A stretch of DNA of 64,000 nt from contig PCBG01000008.1 in the NCBI GenBank assembly GCA_002731315.1, positions 32,385 to 96,384 of the forward strand, given 5' to 3'. The stretch's first letter is position 1. Every line of letters begins with the position of its first letter. The position numbers and the translations under genes are program-made. Origin of the DNA: Rhodospirillaceae bacterium. GTDB taxonomy: Bacteria > Pseudomonadota > Alphaproteobacteria > Puniceispirillales > Puniceispirillaceae. This document shows, piece after piece, positions 7,779-17,461 of this stretch. The notes under the pieces are model-generated. The model did not search any database. It saw nothing but the letters and a program-made list of their open reading frames with translations, and was not told the origin of the DNA.

Positions 7779-9193
7779 TGCTTGTCACTCCCGTCGGCGT
7801 CAGCTTCCTTGCCGTCCACTGCAACTTCCAGCGCTTTGAGCTTACGATGTAGGGCCGACCGTTCCATCCCGACAAAACCAGCCATTCTGGATACATTACC
7901 TTCGAATCTGGCTAGCTGGACGGCCATATATTGCTTTTCAAAGGTTTCGCGGGACTCACGAAGCGGGAGCGCCAATAGCGTTTCCATACCAGAAACATCC
8001 ATAGCAGGCGAGATATTCTGAATTTCGGCAGGCAGACCTTCAAGCCCGACCGGTTTGCTTCGGTCTGCGGGGGCCATGATCAGCATATTCTCAATCGTGT
8101 TGAGCATCTGACGCACATTTCCCGGCCAATGATACCCCTGCATGGCGGCTAGCACTTCATCGGACAGCTTAATTTTGCCAAGGCCCGTGCGACGGCTGAC
8201 GACATCCACAAAATGATGTGCCAGGTGCGGAATATCTTCACGCCGCTCGGACAGTTGCGGCATGGCGAGGGGTACTACGCCGAGCCTGTAATACAGATCT
8301 TCACGCAAATTGCCGGCAGAAATTTCAGACGCCAGATCCTTGCTAGACGCCGAAATAACACGCACATCAACAGATACTTCCTGATGCCCACCCAGGCGGC
8401 GAAAGCGCTGCTCGGTCACAGCGCGTACAATCTTTCCCTGAGTTTCAAGCGGCAAATCACAGATTTCGTCGAAATAGAGAGTGCCTTTATGCGCCTGCTC
8501 GAACAAACCGACAATACGACGGTTGTTGTTCAGATTGTCTGAGCCGAACAAATCAACCTCTGACCGGTCAGTTGCAAGACGTGCGCAACTCGCAACGACA
8601 AAGCGGGACCCACGCCTGTTCGAATTATGGTGGATCAAACGTGCCGCAAGTTCTTTTCCCGTGCCATTCGCGCCACTGATCAAAACCCGACTGGCTGTTG
8701 GTGCAATCCGCTCAATGGAGGTGCGGATGGCCTTTACAGATTGTGAAACACCAACAAGCTCAGGTTTGCTCTCTTCACTAATACGAGCCCGTAATTCGGC
8801 ATTTTCCCGTGACAGTCGCGAAGATTCCAGCGCGCGTTGCACCATCAGCAACAACCTGTCTTCCTTAAACGGCTTTTCTATAAAATCATATGCACCATTA
8901 CGAATCGCCTGAACCGCAGTTTCAACTGTGCCATGACCTGAGATCATCACCACGGGCAGGTCTGGATAGATGCCCTTTACCCAATCAAGTAATTCCAGCC
9001 CGTCCATATCGGAATCGCGCATCCAGATATCTAGAATGGCCAAACCCGGCGGTTTGGATGCCATAAGGTCACGTGCCTCACCTGCGCTCGCGGCCTCCAT
9101 TGTAGCGAAGCCTTCATCCCGCAGTGTTGCGGCAATAAGCGAACGGATATCGCGCTCATCGTCGACAATCAAAATGTCACCAGCGGTCTTCAC
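7775..9193 (-). CDS. ntrX: NtrX, response regulator of the NtrYX pair
   Basis: 472 aa. Receiver domain at residues 1-120 (ILIVDDERDIR, phospho-Asp in LAILDIWM), AAA+ domain at about 140-370 (Walker A SGANGTGKE, Walker B TLYFDEI), and a C-terminal Fis-type helix-turn-helix (GNVSRMAGFVGMERSALHRKLKAL). The L1 loop that carries GAFTGA in sigma-54 activators is absent: the region reads EVDLFGSDNLNNNRRIVGLFEQA. The start is a GTG at 9193 whose last bases overlap the ntrY stop (GTGA), giving the usual AGDILIVDDE N-terminus. The upstream ATG would add residues foreign to the family. It works with the sensor NtrY in nitrogen and redox/envelope control. Confidence 0.93.
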   Translation of the reverse strand: MKTAGDILIVDDERDIRSLIAATLRDEGFATMEAASAGEARDLMASKPPGLAILDIWMRDSDMDGLELLDWVKGIYPDLPVVMISGHGTVETAVQAIRNGAYDFIEKPFKEDRLLLMVQRALESSRLSRENAELRARISEESKPELVGVSQSVKAIRTSIERIAPTASRVLISGANGTGKELAARLIHHNSNRRGSRFVVASCARLATDRSEVDLFGSDNLNNNRRIVGLFEQAHKGTLYFDEICDLPLETQGKIVRAVTEQRFRRLGGHQEVSVDVRVISASSKDLASEISAGNLREDLYYRLGVVPLAMPQLSERREDIPHLAHHFVDVVSRRTGLGKIKLSDEVLAAMQGYHWPGNVRQMLNTIENMLIMAPADRSKPVGLEGLPAEIQNISPAMDVSGMETLLALPLRESRETFEKQYMAVQLARFEGNVSRMAGFVGMERSALHRKLKALEVAVDGKEADADGSDKQ

Positions 9194-11385
9194 TGATCGG
9201 CTCCCATATCTTCGTGAAAGCCCAGATAGATGATGGCGCATGCACCCCCATCATCCGCATTCACAAGTTCCAGCGTGCCTGCGTGGTCCTGCACAATTTT
9301 CGACACAATCGCAAGCCCAAGTCCAGTCCCTTTAGCGCGATGCGTGACATAGGGTTCAAGCAGCTTTTTGCGATCCATCTCCGGATAGCCAGGCCCATTA
9401 TCCCTCACCTTGAGCGTCACCAGACCCGCCTGTTTCCCGATTGAGAGCTCAACCCGCGGAGTCTTTGTTCGAGATTCCCGCAAGCTGTCGACGGCGTTCT
9501 GAATAAGATTGGAAACCGCCTGCCGCAACAATCCAGCATCGCCAAGAACAATATATGCGGCGCCGGCATCCGCGGTCGGTGCGTCATCGACAAGTGACAG
9601 CTTGATATTGTCATCCTCGAACAGCGTCATCTGGCCTTCAACCAATGTGCGCAAATCTACCGGCGCCATATCCGGTTGCGGCATCCGGGCAAATGCCGAA
9701 AATTCGTCGACCATCCGGCCAATATCCTCAACCTGGCGGCTGATAATTGACAGATATTCGGTAAATTGTTCGCTGGCCGCAACATCTTCGGGCTTGTATT
9801 TGCGGCGCAGACGGTCCGATGCCAGCTGGATCGGAGTCAGTGGATTCTTGATTTCATGCGCGATGCGACGCGCAATATCTGACCAGGCAGCCTTGCGCTG
9901 CGCGGACAGTAGATCAGTCACATCGTCGAAAGTGACAACATAGCCGATGATGGCGCCGTCGACACGTTCAGCGGCGATACGTGCCCGCAACGTCAGATGC
10001 TGCCCGCCACGTTCAAGAATGACCTGGTCTTCTGCAAAGCCGCGCTTGCGCGACGTCGCCATGGATAACAACCCGGCAAATTCAGGGACAGCATCAGCCA
10101 GCTTATGGCCAATCAACTTGTCAGTCGGTGCCTGCAGCAATTCGATCGCCGTGGTATTGGGCAGCGTTACATTCAAATCCTTGTCCAGCCCGATCACCCC
10201 GGACGAAACACCACCCAGAACTGCTTCTGTGAATTCACGTCGTCGGTCAATCTGTTTATTGGCCTGCACCAGCTGTTCACGGCTGCGTACAATTTCGTCG
10301 AGCATGTTGTTGAATGACAGGCCAAGCCTTGCGATTTCCTCAAGCTCTAGCCCCTTGGGCACACGCGGCGCCAGATTGCCTGCCCGCACCTGTTCGGCGA
10401 CCGAAATCACCAAGCCCAGCGGCTCGACAATGGCGGTCGCCAGATTAAGCCCTACCCATAGGGCGGTGATCAGCAGCAATGCCAGGAACAGGCCGAACAC
10501 AAAGGCAAAGCTGATCTGAAGATCAAGCTGTCTTATGCCAAGTTGTTGATAATCGGCGGCGGCAAGTCGCGTGTTATCGACAGCCTCCAGTACCGAGCGG
10601 TCGATAAAGCGCCCAACAAACAGATAGGCATCGACAAAGCTGTTTAGCTTCACAACCGCGCGCAGCTTGTTTGTCTGGTCGGCGCGCAGCAATACAACCT
10701 CACCATTACGCGCCTTTGTCAGCCATTCCTCGCGGATATTGATAAATGTGACAGCAAAGGCAAATCGCGACTTACCAATAACCTGTCCGGTGCCATCAAG
10801 GATGATGGCCTCCGACAGGTTCCGCAAAGCAGTCTGGTTTGTCAGATATTGCTCCAAAAGTGCCGCATTGCCGCGCAGCCTGAATGCCTCGCGATTGACA
10901 TCATTGGCAATCGTCAGCACATCGCTCTGGATCGAGCTGGCATGTTCCTCAAAATAGTAATCAGCGACCTGAACAGACTCGTTAACGGCGGTTGAAATCC
11001 GGTCGGCAAACCAGCCGCGCAGGGAATAATCCACAACAAACAGCGCAAAGGCGGTGATGATAATGGCAGGCAATGCCGCCACACCGCCAAACATAAGCGC
11101 AATGCGCCAATGCAGTTCGTATCCGGCAAGCCGCTGGCGCCGCTCGCTCAACAGCTGCAGGATCTGCCTAATGACGAACCCGCCAACAATGATGACCGCC
11201 AGAAAATCAATCGCAATCAGGGTTGTCAGAAATGTGCTGTCCTGCTGCGCGGGGTCAAAGCGCGACAGCGTGAAGACTGTCAGCATACCGATCGATAAGG
11301 CGATCAGAACGGCCAGGTAACCGAGCCTGTTTTCAGAGAACCGCAGGATCGACCCGCGCGGCCGTGTTGGCGCCGGTACCGTCAT
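9190..11385 (-). CDS. ntrY: NtrY, membrane sensor histidine kinase
   Basis: 731 aa. Three or four membrane helices occur in the first 310 residues (LGYLAVLIALSIGML; FLAVIIVGGFVI; IALMFGGVAALPAIIITAFAL; a last one around 290-310), enclosing a periplasmic loop. HAMP follows (about 315-375), then PAS (about 385-480). The HisKA box HEIKNPLTPIQLASDR is at about 505-520, and the ATPase has N-, G1- and G2-boxes (NLIQNAVDSL, VRDNGPGYP, GTGLGLAIV). It phosphorylates NtrX. Overlaps ntrC by 4 bases (ATGA) and ntrX by 4 (GTGA), so ntrBC and ntrYX form a single coupled operon. Confidence 0.95.
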   Translation of the reverse strand: MTVPAPTRPRGSILRFSENRLGYLAVLIALSIGMLTVFTLSRFDPAQQDSTFLTTLIAIDFLAVIIVGGFVIRQILQLLSERRQRLAGYELHWRIALMFGGVAALPAIIITAFALFVVDYSLRGWFADRISTAVNESVQVADYYFEEHASSIQSDVLTIANDVNREAFRLRGNAALLEQYLTNQTALRNLSEAIILDGTGQVIGKSRFAFAVTFINIREEWLTKARNGEVVLLRADQTNKLRAVVKLNSFVDAYLFVGRFIDRSVLEAVDNTRLAAADYQQLGIRQLDLQISFAFVFGLFLALLLITALWVGLNLATAIVEPLGLVISVAEQVRAGNLAPRVPKGLELEEIARLGLSFNNMLDEIVRSREQLVQANKQIDRRREFTEAVLGGVSSGVIGLDKDLNVTLPNTTAIELLQAPTDKLIGHKLADAVPEFAGLLSMATSRKRGFAEDQVILERGGQHLTLRARIAAERVDGAIIGYVVTFDDVTDLLSAQRKAAWSDIARRIAHEIKNPLTPIQLASDRLRRKYKPEDVAASEQFTEYLSIISRQVEDIGRMVDEFSAFARMPQPDMAPVDLRTLVEGQMTLFEDDNIKLSLVDDAPTADAGAAYIVLGDAGLLRQAVSNLIQNAVDSLRESRTKTPRVELSIGKQAGLVTLKVRDNGPGYPEMDRKKLLEPYVTHRAKGTGLGLAIVSKIVQDHAGTLELVNADDGGACAIIYLGFHEDMGADQ

Positions 11386-12824
11386 GCCTGTTTTCCTGAC
11401 CAGATTCCGAGCTCGCGGATACGTTTGCGCAGCGTGTTGCGATTAATGCCCAGAATGTCAGCTGCCTTGACCTGATTGCCGCGGGTAATTTCCAGTGTTG
11501 CCACGATCAGCGGATATTCCACTTCACGCAGCACACGCCCGTGCAACCCCTGTGGCGGCATGGCACCATTCAGCGTGTCGAAATACCGGCGAATGTGCTG
11601 GTCAACGGATTGCGACAGGCTATCAGCCTCAAGGGGCGGTTTATCCTCCGGACCTGCAGCTACAAGTTCGGTATCCACCATCTCGGCGGAAATGACGTCC
11701 TCACTCACCAATACAAGAAGACGGCGCACGAGATTTTCAAGCTCGCGGACATTGCCCGGCCAATGCCATGCAGCCAAGGCGCGAATGGCATCAGGGGTGA
11801 ACCGTTTCAGCGGCAACCCCCCTTCGGCAGCGATCTTCAGGAAGTGGTTTACCAGCGGGGCAATATCCTCAGTGCGTTCTCGCAAAGGCGGCAGGCGCAA
11901 CGGCACCACATTCAACCGGTAGAACAGATCTTCACGGAACAGCCCCTGCTGCATCAGGTGCTGCAGATTATGGTTTGTCGCTGCGATGATCCGCACATTG
12001 GCCTTTACCGGCCGTGTCGCCCCGACAGGCAGAAATTCACCATCTTGCAGGACCCGCAGCAATCTTGTCTGGGCTTCGGGTGGCATGTCGCCAACCTCAT
12101 CCAGAAACAGGCTCCCGCCTTCGGCCTGCTCAAACCGGCCAGACATGCGAATATCTGCACCGACAAACGCACCCTTCTCATGTCCAAATAATTCAGATTC
12201 CACCAGATTTCTGGGAATCGCGGCCATATTGATCGCCACGAAGGGGCCCGCACGTCGTGACCCCAAATCATGAAGTGCGCGCGCCACCAACTCCTTGCCT
12301 GTGCCGCTCTCACCCGTCACCAGAACTGTCAGATCAGTGCTGACAACGCGGGCCATCGCCTTGAAAATATCCTGCATGGGACGTGAACGCCCGACCAGCG
12401 GTCCGCCCTCTTCCATATTGCCTTTTTGCGTGGCCTCCATGCCGGGCTGCCCGATACTGGCAACGGCGCGTCCCGTCGCCTCGACAAGGCTGCGCAGTTC
12501 GAACGGTTTTGGCAGATATTCGAATACACCAGTCTGTTGTGCCTTGACCGCCGTCAGCAGGGTAGAGCGTGCGCTCATCACAATAACCGGCATGCCGGGC
12601 CGGCGTTCCTGAATGCGCGGCAGCAGATCGAGCGCATCGCCGTCAGGCAAACCAATATCGCTGATCAGAACATCGCCGCGACCACTTTCAATCAACTTCC
12701 AAAGACCTGCCGCGGTGCCGCTGGACTGGACCGTATAGCCCTGCCTGGCAAGCGCTTGCTGCACAACCAGCCGGACTGATTTGTCATCCTCGGCAACCAG
12801 AATATGCGCCGGCTTGTCAGCCAT
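11382..12824 (-). CDS. ntrC: NtrC, nitrogen response regulator with GAFVGA loop
   Basis: 480 aa. Receiver domain (VAEDDKSVR; phospho-Asp in VLISDIGLPDG), AAA+ ATPase (Walker A GESGTGKE, Walker B SLFLDEVGDMP) and Fis helix-turn-helix at the C-terminus (QVKAADILGINRNTLRKRIREL). In the sigma-54 contact loop the sequence is ELFGHEKGAFVGAD, so the contact threonine of GAFTGA is valine. I prefer the second ATG (12824): AAAGGGG lies 7 bases before it, but only 1 base before the first ATG (12830). Overlaps ntrB by 8 bases. Controls nitrogen assimilation genes under NtrB. Confidence 0.94.
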   Translation of the reverse strand: MADKPAHILVAEDDKSVRLVVQQALARQGYTVQSSGTAAGLWKLIESGRGDVLISDIGLPDGDALDLLPRIQERRPGMPVIVMSARSTLLTAVKAQQTGVFEYLPKPFELRSLVEATGRAVASIGQPGMEATQKGNMEEGGPLVGRSRPMQDIFKAMARVVSTDLTVLVTGESGTGKELVARALHDLGSRRAGPFVAINMAAIPRNLVESELFGHEKGAFVGADIRMSGRFEQAEGGSLFLDEVGDMPPEAQTRLLRVLQDGEFLPVGATRPVKANVRIIAATNHNLQHLMQQGLFREDLFYRLNVVPLRLPPLRERTEDIAPLVNHFLKIAAEGGLPLKRFTPDAIRALAAWHWPGNVRELENLVRRLLVLVSEDVISAEMVDTELVAAGPEDKPPLEADSLSQSVDQHIRRYFDTLNGAMPPQGLHGRVLREVEYPLIVATLEITRGNQVKAADILGINRNTLRKRIRELGIWSGKQA

Positions 12825-13938
12825 GACCATGCCCCTTTCCGGAAAGCGGGAAATTTAGTCGAAACACCGTACGGCCCGGCACGGAATCCACTTCAACCAT
12901 GCCGCCGTGATCGGCAACAACGCTGGCAACAAGGGCCAACCCCAACCCACTGCCGCCGGCCTTACCCGATACGAAGGGGTCAAAGATATTATCGCGAATG
13001 TCCGGCGCAATTCCCGGGCCCTTATCCACCACTTCTACCTGAATGGGCACATGCAATTGAGCCGCGCCGCCCCCACTCAATCGCCGCCCACGAGAATAAG
13101 AGGTCTTGATAGTTATTTTTGTAGTATTTTCAGAAGCTTCAAATGCGTTCTTAAAAACATTTAGAAAAGCTTGAATGAGCAAATCCCGATGACCGTCAAC
13201 GGGCGGCAATGAGGGATCATAGCTACGTGTAACGGTCATGGACGCCCCATAGGAGGCCGCCGAAATACGCAGGCAATGGTCTAGAATTTCGTGGATATTC
13301 ACCGGTGTAAGCGCGACCACACCACCACCAGCAAAGCCTTCCATGCGATCGAGAAGTGCGGTGACCCGGTTGGTTTCCTCGACGATCATAGATGCGAAAC
13401 TTTCATTTTCCGGCGATAGATCTGCCTGCAACAATTGCGCGGCACCTTTGATTCCAGCCAGCGGATTCTTGACCTCATGCGCCAGCAGGGCTGCCATGGC
13501 CGCAATGGATCGTGCGGCCCCGTGAAAGGCTGATTGTCCGCGCAACCGTTCGGCCAGTGCCCGCTCTTGCAATGTGACCAGCATCCGGCCCGACTGCGTG
13601 TTGCGGTCACCAAACGGCGCGATCTGAACATTCAACAATTTCAAACCCAGACGTGGACCGGCAATTTCAATTCCCTGATCCGCAACCGACGCCATCTGCG
13701 AGCGCGAGCGCGCCAACAACATGTTAAGATTGGAATCCTCGGGAATTTGTGCTGACAGCGCGGTGCCGTGCAACATGGCGGCACTGGAGTCAAAAAACAT
13801 TTCTGCCGCTTGGTTCAAAAACAAGAAATGATCCTCAGCGTCGAGAACAAACACCGGGTTTGGCAAACTCGCAAGGATCAGCGCGGCTTCATTTTTTGCA
13901 GCATCATGACCGAGATCAGGGTTCATTTCGTCCATCAT
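12817..13938 (-). CDS. ntrB: NtrB, nitrogen regulation histidine kinase
   Basis: 373 aa, soluble. A PAS domain (residues about 25-130, PNPVFVLDAEDHFLFLNQAAEMFF) precedes the HisKA box HEVKNPLAGIKGAAQLL (about 155-171) and the HATPase domain (DLLIQAFLNVFKNAFEA, VVDKGPGI, GGSGLGLALV). NtrB phosphorylates or dephosphorylates NtrC in response to PII. The start overlaps the dusB stop by 4 bases (ATGA), and the end overlaps ntrC. The dusB-ntrBC-ntrYX arrangement is the standard alphaproteobacterial one. Confidence 0.95.
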   Translation of the reverse strand: MMDEMNPDLGHDAAKNEAALILASLPNPVFVLDAEDHFLFLNQAAEMFFDSSAAMLHGTALSAQIPEDSNLNMLLARSRSQMASVADQGIEIAGPRLGLKLLNVQIAPFGDRNTQSGRMLVTLQERALAERLRGQSAFHGAARSIAAMAALLAHEVKNPLAGIKGAAQLLQADLSPENESFASMIVEETNRVTALLDRMEGFAGGGVVALTPVNIHEILDHCLRISAASYGASMTVTRSYDPSLPPVDGHRDLLIQAFLNVFKNAFEASENTTKITIKTSYSRGRRLSGGGAAQLHVPIQVEVVDKGPGIAPDIRDNIFDPFVSGKAGGSGLGLALVASVVADHGGMVEVDSVPGRTVFRLNFPLSGKGHGHG

Positions 13939-14921
13939 GCCGCCCGTGCTGCCTGCAACCCGTCAAAAAAGGTATCGACAGCCGCGAAGACAGCTGCTGC
14001 GTCGATTGTGTTGTTAGCGATGTCGCGCAACTCGGTAGCCCCTGGCAGGCCATGCGCATACCAGGCAATATGCTTGCGTGCCAGTCGCATGGCCCGCGTG
14101 CCGTAATGCGTCAGCATATCGTCGAGATGTGTCTGCATCATTGTCTGGCGAGTGGCAATGTCAGGGTCTGGGCGCACCGCAACCCCGCGCAGGAGGTCGC
14201 CTACCTGCGCCAGCACCCAAGGCCGCCCCTGTGCGCCACGGCCGATCATCACCCCGGCTGCACCGCTTACCGTCATCGCAGCATTTACATTGTCTAGATT
14301 GCGAATATCGCCATTGACGATGACTGGCAGGTCTACCGCGCCCACAACAGCACGCACAGCCTGCCAGTCGGCATCCCCATTATACATCTGGCAGCGTGTT
14401 CGCCCGTGTACAGCTATCATCGCGATACCGGCATCTGCCGCATGACGCGCAATCACCGGAGCATTGAGACAGCTATCATCCCAGCCAAGACGCATTTTCA
14501 GCGTCACAGGCACGTCAACCGCGCGGGCCACATGCTGCAGAATACTGGCCGCCAGCGGCTCGTCACGCATCAGGGCCGAACCAGATAACCGGCCTGTCAC
14601 TTTCTTTGCCGGACACCCCATATTGATATCAATGATGGTTGCCCCCAGATCCGCGGCGATCTTTGCGGCCTCGGCCATGATCTGCGGGTCCCAACCGGCA
14701 AGCTGCACCGACAACGGGGCCTCTGAAAGGATATCCGTACGCAATTTGCGCATTTCCGAACGTACCTCGCGCAGAATGGCAGCGCTGGCCACCATTTCGG
14801 TGACGACAAGCCCGCCGCCAGCACGACGCACCGCCCGCCGGAAAGGCAGATCGGTTACACCCGACATAGGCGCTAAAATGGCGGCATGCGGAATCGCTAT
14901 GTCACGGATGAGAAGGCTCAT
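13935..14921 (-). CDS. dusB: DusB-type tRNA dihydrouridine synthase (NifR3 family)
   Basis: 328 aa FMN enzyme that reduces uridine in tRNA D-loops. The TIM barrel begins at IRDIAIPHAAILAPMSGVTDLPFRRAVRRAG. The catalytic cysteine lies in NMGCPAKKV, with the phosphate-gripping VIVNGDIRN and GVMIGRGAQGRPW further on. The start at 14921 (MSLLIRD) matches family length; an upstream open extension of about 120 codons looks unlike coding sequence and was not used. No strong Shine-Dalgarno is visible. First gene of the ntr operon and divergent from ispDF across 195 bases. Confidence 0.93.
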   Translation of the reverse strand: MSLLIRDIAIPHAAILAPMSGVTDLPFRRAVRRAGGGLVVTEMVASAAILREVRSEMRKLRTDILSEAPLSVQLAGWDPQIMAEAAKIAADLGATIIDINMGCPAKKVTGRLSGSALMRDEPLAASILQHVARAVDVPVTLKMRLGWDDSCLNAPVIARHAADAGIAMIAVHGRTRCQMYNGDADWQAVRAVVGAVDLPVIVNGDIRNLDNVNAAMTVSGAAGVMIGRGAQGRPWVLAQVGDLLRGVAVRPDPDIATRQTMMQTHLDDMLTHYGTRAMRLARKHIAWYAHGLPGATELRDIANNTIDAAAVFAAVDTFFDGLQAARAA

Positions 14922-15116
14922 GCATCTTGCGGGCGATGGCTCTTCGCCCCTGCTCTGCTGAAATTTTGAGCATAATGCATCACAAAGCAGCATCGTTTCC
15001 AGTGAAAAGATATATAATCTGCGCAATCCGAGCCTCGGCAATGGCATTTGACACTGCAATGGCCAGCCAGCCATGTGCTGGTGGACTTTGCCTGACGGTT
15101 CGGAGATAACGTAGCC
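14922..15116. promoter_or_regulatory. Divergent region dusB-ntr operon / ispDF
   Basis: 195 bases that should contain the promoters of the dusB-ntr operon (minus strand) and of ispDF-pgpA-cinA (plus strand). I could not pick out reliable promoter boxes or an NtrC-type palindrome. GGAGATAAC before ATG 15117 is a good ribosome binding site for ispDF. Confidence 0.4.
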
Positions 15117-16391
15117 ATGAGCTCTACACCCTCGACCCAGATGGCAATCACCAGCCAGACACAGCAACCGCTTGCCGCGATTATCCTTGCCGCCGGCAAT
15201 GGTCAGCGCATGGGTGATGGCCTTGAAAAACAGTTTCGGCCACTGGCCGGCAAACCGGTACTGATATATTCCGTGACCGCCTTCTTGACGCATCCGGCAT
15301 GCGCTCGCATCGTCATCGTCTGTGCGTCATCGCAAATGAAAAAGGTCAGGACCATTCTGGGATCTCTGGTGGACGATCGGCGTGTCGATATTACCAGCGG
15401 CGGTGCAAGGCGACAGGATTCGGTACAGGCAGGCCTCGCCATCCTGACGACAGAGACGGACACGCCGGATCCGTCGATGCTGGTTGCCATTCATGATGCG
15501 GCACGCCCGCTGCTGCCTGCAGCTGTCATTGACCGGCTGATTGCGGCCATGCAGGACGGTGCTGCAGCGGCGCTGCCCATCATGCCGGTTGTGGATACAC
15601 TGAAAACAATCAGTGACACCCAGATTGCCGGGACAGTTGACAAGTCAGCCCTTGCTGCCGCCCAGACACCGCAAATATTCCGCCTTGCCCATATTGCAAA
15701 GCTACACACAGACCACCCGGAAGACATCGAGATTACCGATGATATCCAGCTGGTTGAGGCAGATGGACAGGTTGTGACAGCGGTTGCCGGTGACAGGCGC
15801 CTGATGAAACTGACGACGGTTGAGGATTTTGATATTCTGATCGCCTTGATGTCCCGCGAGAAAGGCAGCCGCCAGATGATTCCTGATATTCGTGTTGGCA
15901 ACGGCTTCGATGTGCATCGCTTTTCAGATGGCCCTGGCCCGGCGCGCATTGGCGGTATTGATGTACCTAGCCCGCACGGCCTTGCCGCACATTCGGATGG
16001 CGATGTTGGCCTGCACGCCCTTTGCGATGCGATCTTCGGTGCGCTTGGTGATGGTGATATCGGGGCGCATTTTCCACCCTCTGAAGATCGCTGGAAGGAT
16101 GCGGACAGTGCGGATTTCCTGTTATTTGCGGTGGGACGCTGTGCAAAACGGAAGGCTGTCATCCAGCATCTGGACCTGACGCTGATCTGTGAAATGCCAA
16201 AGATTAGCCCGCATCGTGATGCCATGCGCCGGCGGATTGCCAACCTCGCCAGCATTCCTTTCGACCGCGTTGGCGTCAAGGCCACAACATCCGAAAAACT
16301 GGGCTTCACAGGGCGCAGCGAGGGCATTGCCGCACAGGCCACCGCCACGCTGGTTATAATGGCACCATCGATGGATCATAATGATGGCTGA
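15117..16391 (+). CDS. ispDF: IspDF, bifunctional MEP pathway enzyme
   Basis: 424 aa fusion of IspD (2-C-methyl-D-erythritol 4-phosphate cytidylyltransferase) and IspF (MEcPP synthase), a common fusion in alphaproteobacteria; together they supply isoprenoid precursors. The IspD half (about 1-255) has [14 protein letters not shown] and [11 protein letters not shown]. The IspF half (about 260-424) begins [12 protein letters not shown], with the metal ligands Asp and His, then [25 protein letters not shown] and the C-terminal [13 protein letters not shown]. Overlaps pgpA by 11 bases. Confidence 0.96.
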   Translation: MSSTPSTQMAITSQTQQPLAAIILAAGNGQRMGDGLEKQFRPLAGKPVLIYSVTAFLTHPACARIVIVCASSQMKKVRTILGSLVDDRRVDITSGGARRQDSVQAGLAILTTETDTPDPSMLVAIHDAARPLLPAAVIDRLIAAMQDGAAAALPIMPVVDTLKTISDTQIAGTVDKSALAAAQTPQIFRLAHIAKLHTDHPEDIEITDDIQLVEADGQVVTAVAGDRRLMKLTTVEDFDILIALMSREKGSRQMIPDIRVGNGFDVHRFSDGPGPARIGGIDVPSPHGLAAHSDGDVGLHALCDAIFGALGDGDIGAHFPPSEDRWKDADSADFLLFAVGRCAKRKAVIQHLDLTLICEMPKISPHRDAMRRRIANLASIPFDRVGVKATTSEKLGFTGRSEGIAAQATATLVIMAPSMDHNDG

Positions 16392-16854
16392 TCCAGCGCA
16401 GAATCGCGCCCTGATGATGCTGGCGACGTTGGGCCCTATCGGGTTTTTTAAACCCGCACCTGGCAGTTGGGGATCAGCAACTGCGGTTGTGCTTGCAGCC
16501 ATCCTCGCGATGCTGTCCCCATGGCTTCTTGAGATTGCCACCCTGCTGGTCTGTCTGCTGGGTGTTCTAGCGGCCGGACTATACCAGACAGTCACATCGC
16601 GGCATGACGCCCCGGAAGTCGTCATAGACGAGTTGGCTGGCCAGTGGATTGCCCTGCTGGCGGTGCCGCTTGACTGGCGCTGGTATTTGTTGGCCTTTCT
16701 GCTGTTCCGCTTCTTCGATATCGTCAAACCCGGACCGGTGCGCATGGCTGAAAACCTGCCGGGCGGCATCGGGGTGATGGCAGATGATATTGTTGCAGGT
16801 GTGTTGGCAGCTGTTTGTTTGCTGCTTATCCGGTGTTGGGGGATCATGCAGTGA
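16381..16854 (+). CDS. pgpA: PgpA, phosphatidylglycerophosphatase A
   Basis: 157 aa membrane enzyme that dephosphorylates phosphatidylglycerophosphate to phosphatidylglycerol. Family marks are [16 protein letters not shown] near the N-terminus, [12 protein letters not shown] in the middle (acidic catalytic pair) and [28 protein letters not shown] near the end. Several hydrophobic helices are visible ([34 protein letters not shown] and the last 15 residues). It overlaps ispDF at its start and cinA at its stop (GTGA). Confidence 0.93.
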   Translation: MMADPAQNRALMMLATLGPIGFFKPAPGSWGSATAVVLAAILAMLSPWLLEIATLLVCLLGVLAAGLYQTVTSRHDAPEVVIDELAGQWIALLAVPLDWRWYLLAFLLFRFFDIVKPGPVRMAENLPGGIGVMADDIVAGVLAAVCLLLIRCWGIMQ

Positions 16855-17369
16855 ACGCCGAGACCTATAATACCGAGATCGCCAGACTGTCACAGCAGCT
16901 TGTTACTCGCGCCAGTGCGGCCGGCATCATGGTCACATGCGCCGAATCCTGCACGGGCGGACTGGTTACCGCTGCATTGACTGATATCGCTGGTGCCTCG
17001 GCAGTGCTTGACCGCGGCTTTGTAACCTATAGCAATGCCGCAAAGACGGATTTACTTGGGGTCGCCCCTGCCACGCTGATGGCGCATGGGGCGGTATCGG
17101 CAGAAACAGCCACTGAAATGGTCCATGGCGCATTAGCCACCGCCACCGGCACAAGCCTTGCGGTATCGATTACCGGCATCGCTGGCCCCGGTGGCGGCAG
17201 TGCTGACAAACCTGTCGGGCTGGTATTTTTTGGCCGCGCTATTGCCGGTGGCGGCACACAAAGCTGGCGGCATCATTTCACTGGCGACCGCGCTTCCATC
17301 CGCGAGCAGGCCACGATGCGCGCACTGAACCTGATGATTGAAGGCATACCCGCCCAAGACCACGCCTGA
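16851..17369 (+). CDS. pncC: CinA C-terminal domain protein (PncC, nicotinamide-nucleotide amidase)
   Basis: 172 aa, consisting only of the CinA C-terminal domain, which deamidates NMN to nicotinate mononucleotide in NAD recycling. The active-site serine motif CAESCTGGLV is at about residues 29-38, followed by FVTYSNAAKTDLLGV and the glycine-rich SITGIAGPGGGSADKPVG. Start choice: GTG at 16851 overlaps the pgpA stop (GTGA) with GGGGGA about 9 bases upstream. The upstream ATG would put 12 unrelated residues in front. Last gene of the ispDF-pgpA-cinA unit. Confidence 0.9.
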   Translation: MNAETYNTEIARLSQQLVTRASAAGIMVTCAESCTGGLVTAALTDIAGASAVLDRGFVTYSNAAKTDLLGVAPATLMAHGAVSAETATEMVHGALATATGTSLAVSITGIAGPGGGSADKPVGLVFFGRAIAGGGTQSWRHHFTGDRASIREQATMRALNLMIEGIPAQDHA

Positions 17370-17461
17370 TACGGATTTTGTACCGCCAACATCGTTTTCG
17401 GCAGCATCATTTATCGGCACCATCTCAAAGCACCATCGCACCGGCACGCAACCGAAGCAGC

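Noticed and set aside
7775..9241. ATG start at 9241 for ntrX
   Set aside because: It would add 16 residues inside the end of ntrY. The GTG at 9193 gives the family N-terminus and the usual GTGA overlap.
15491..16348. 285-codon open frame on the minus strand across ispDF
   Set aside because: Antisense to both conserved IspD and IspF domains, Ser/Arg-rich, no recognisable fold.
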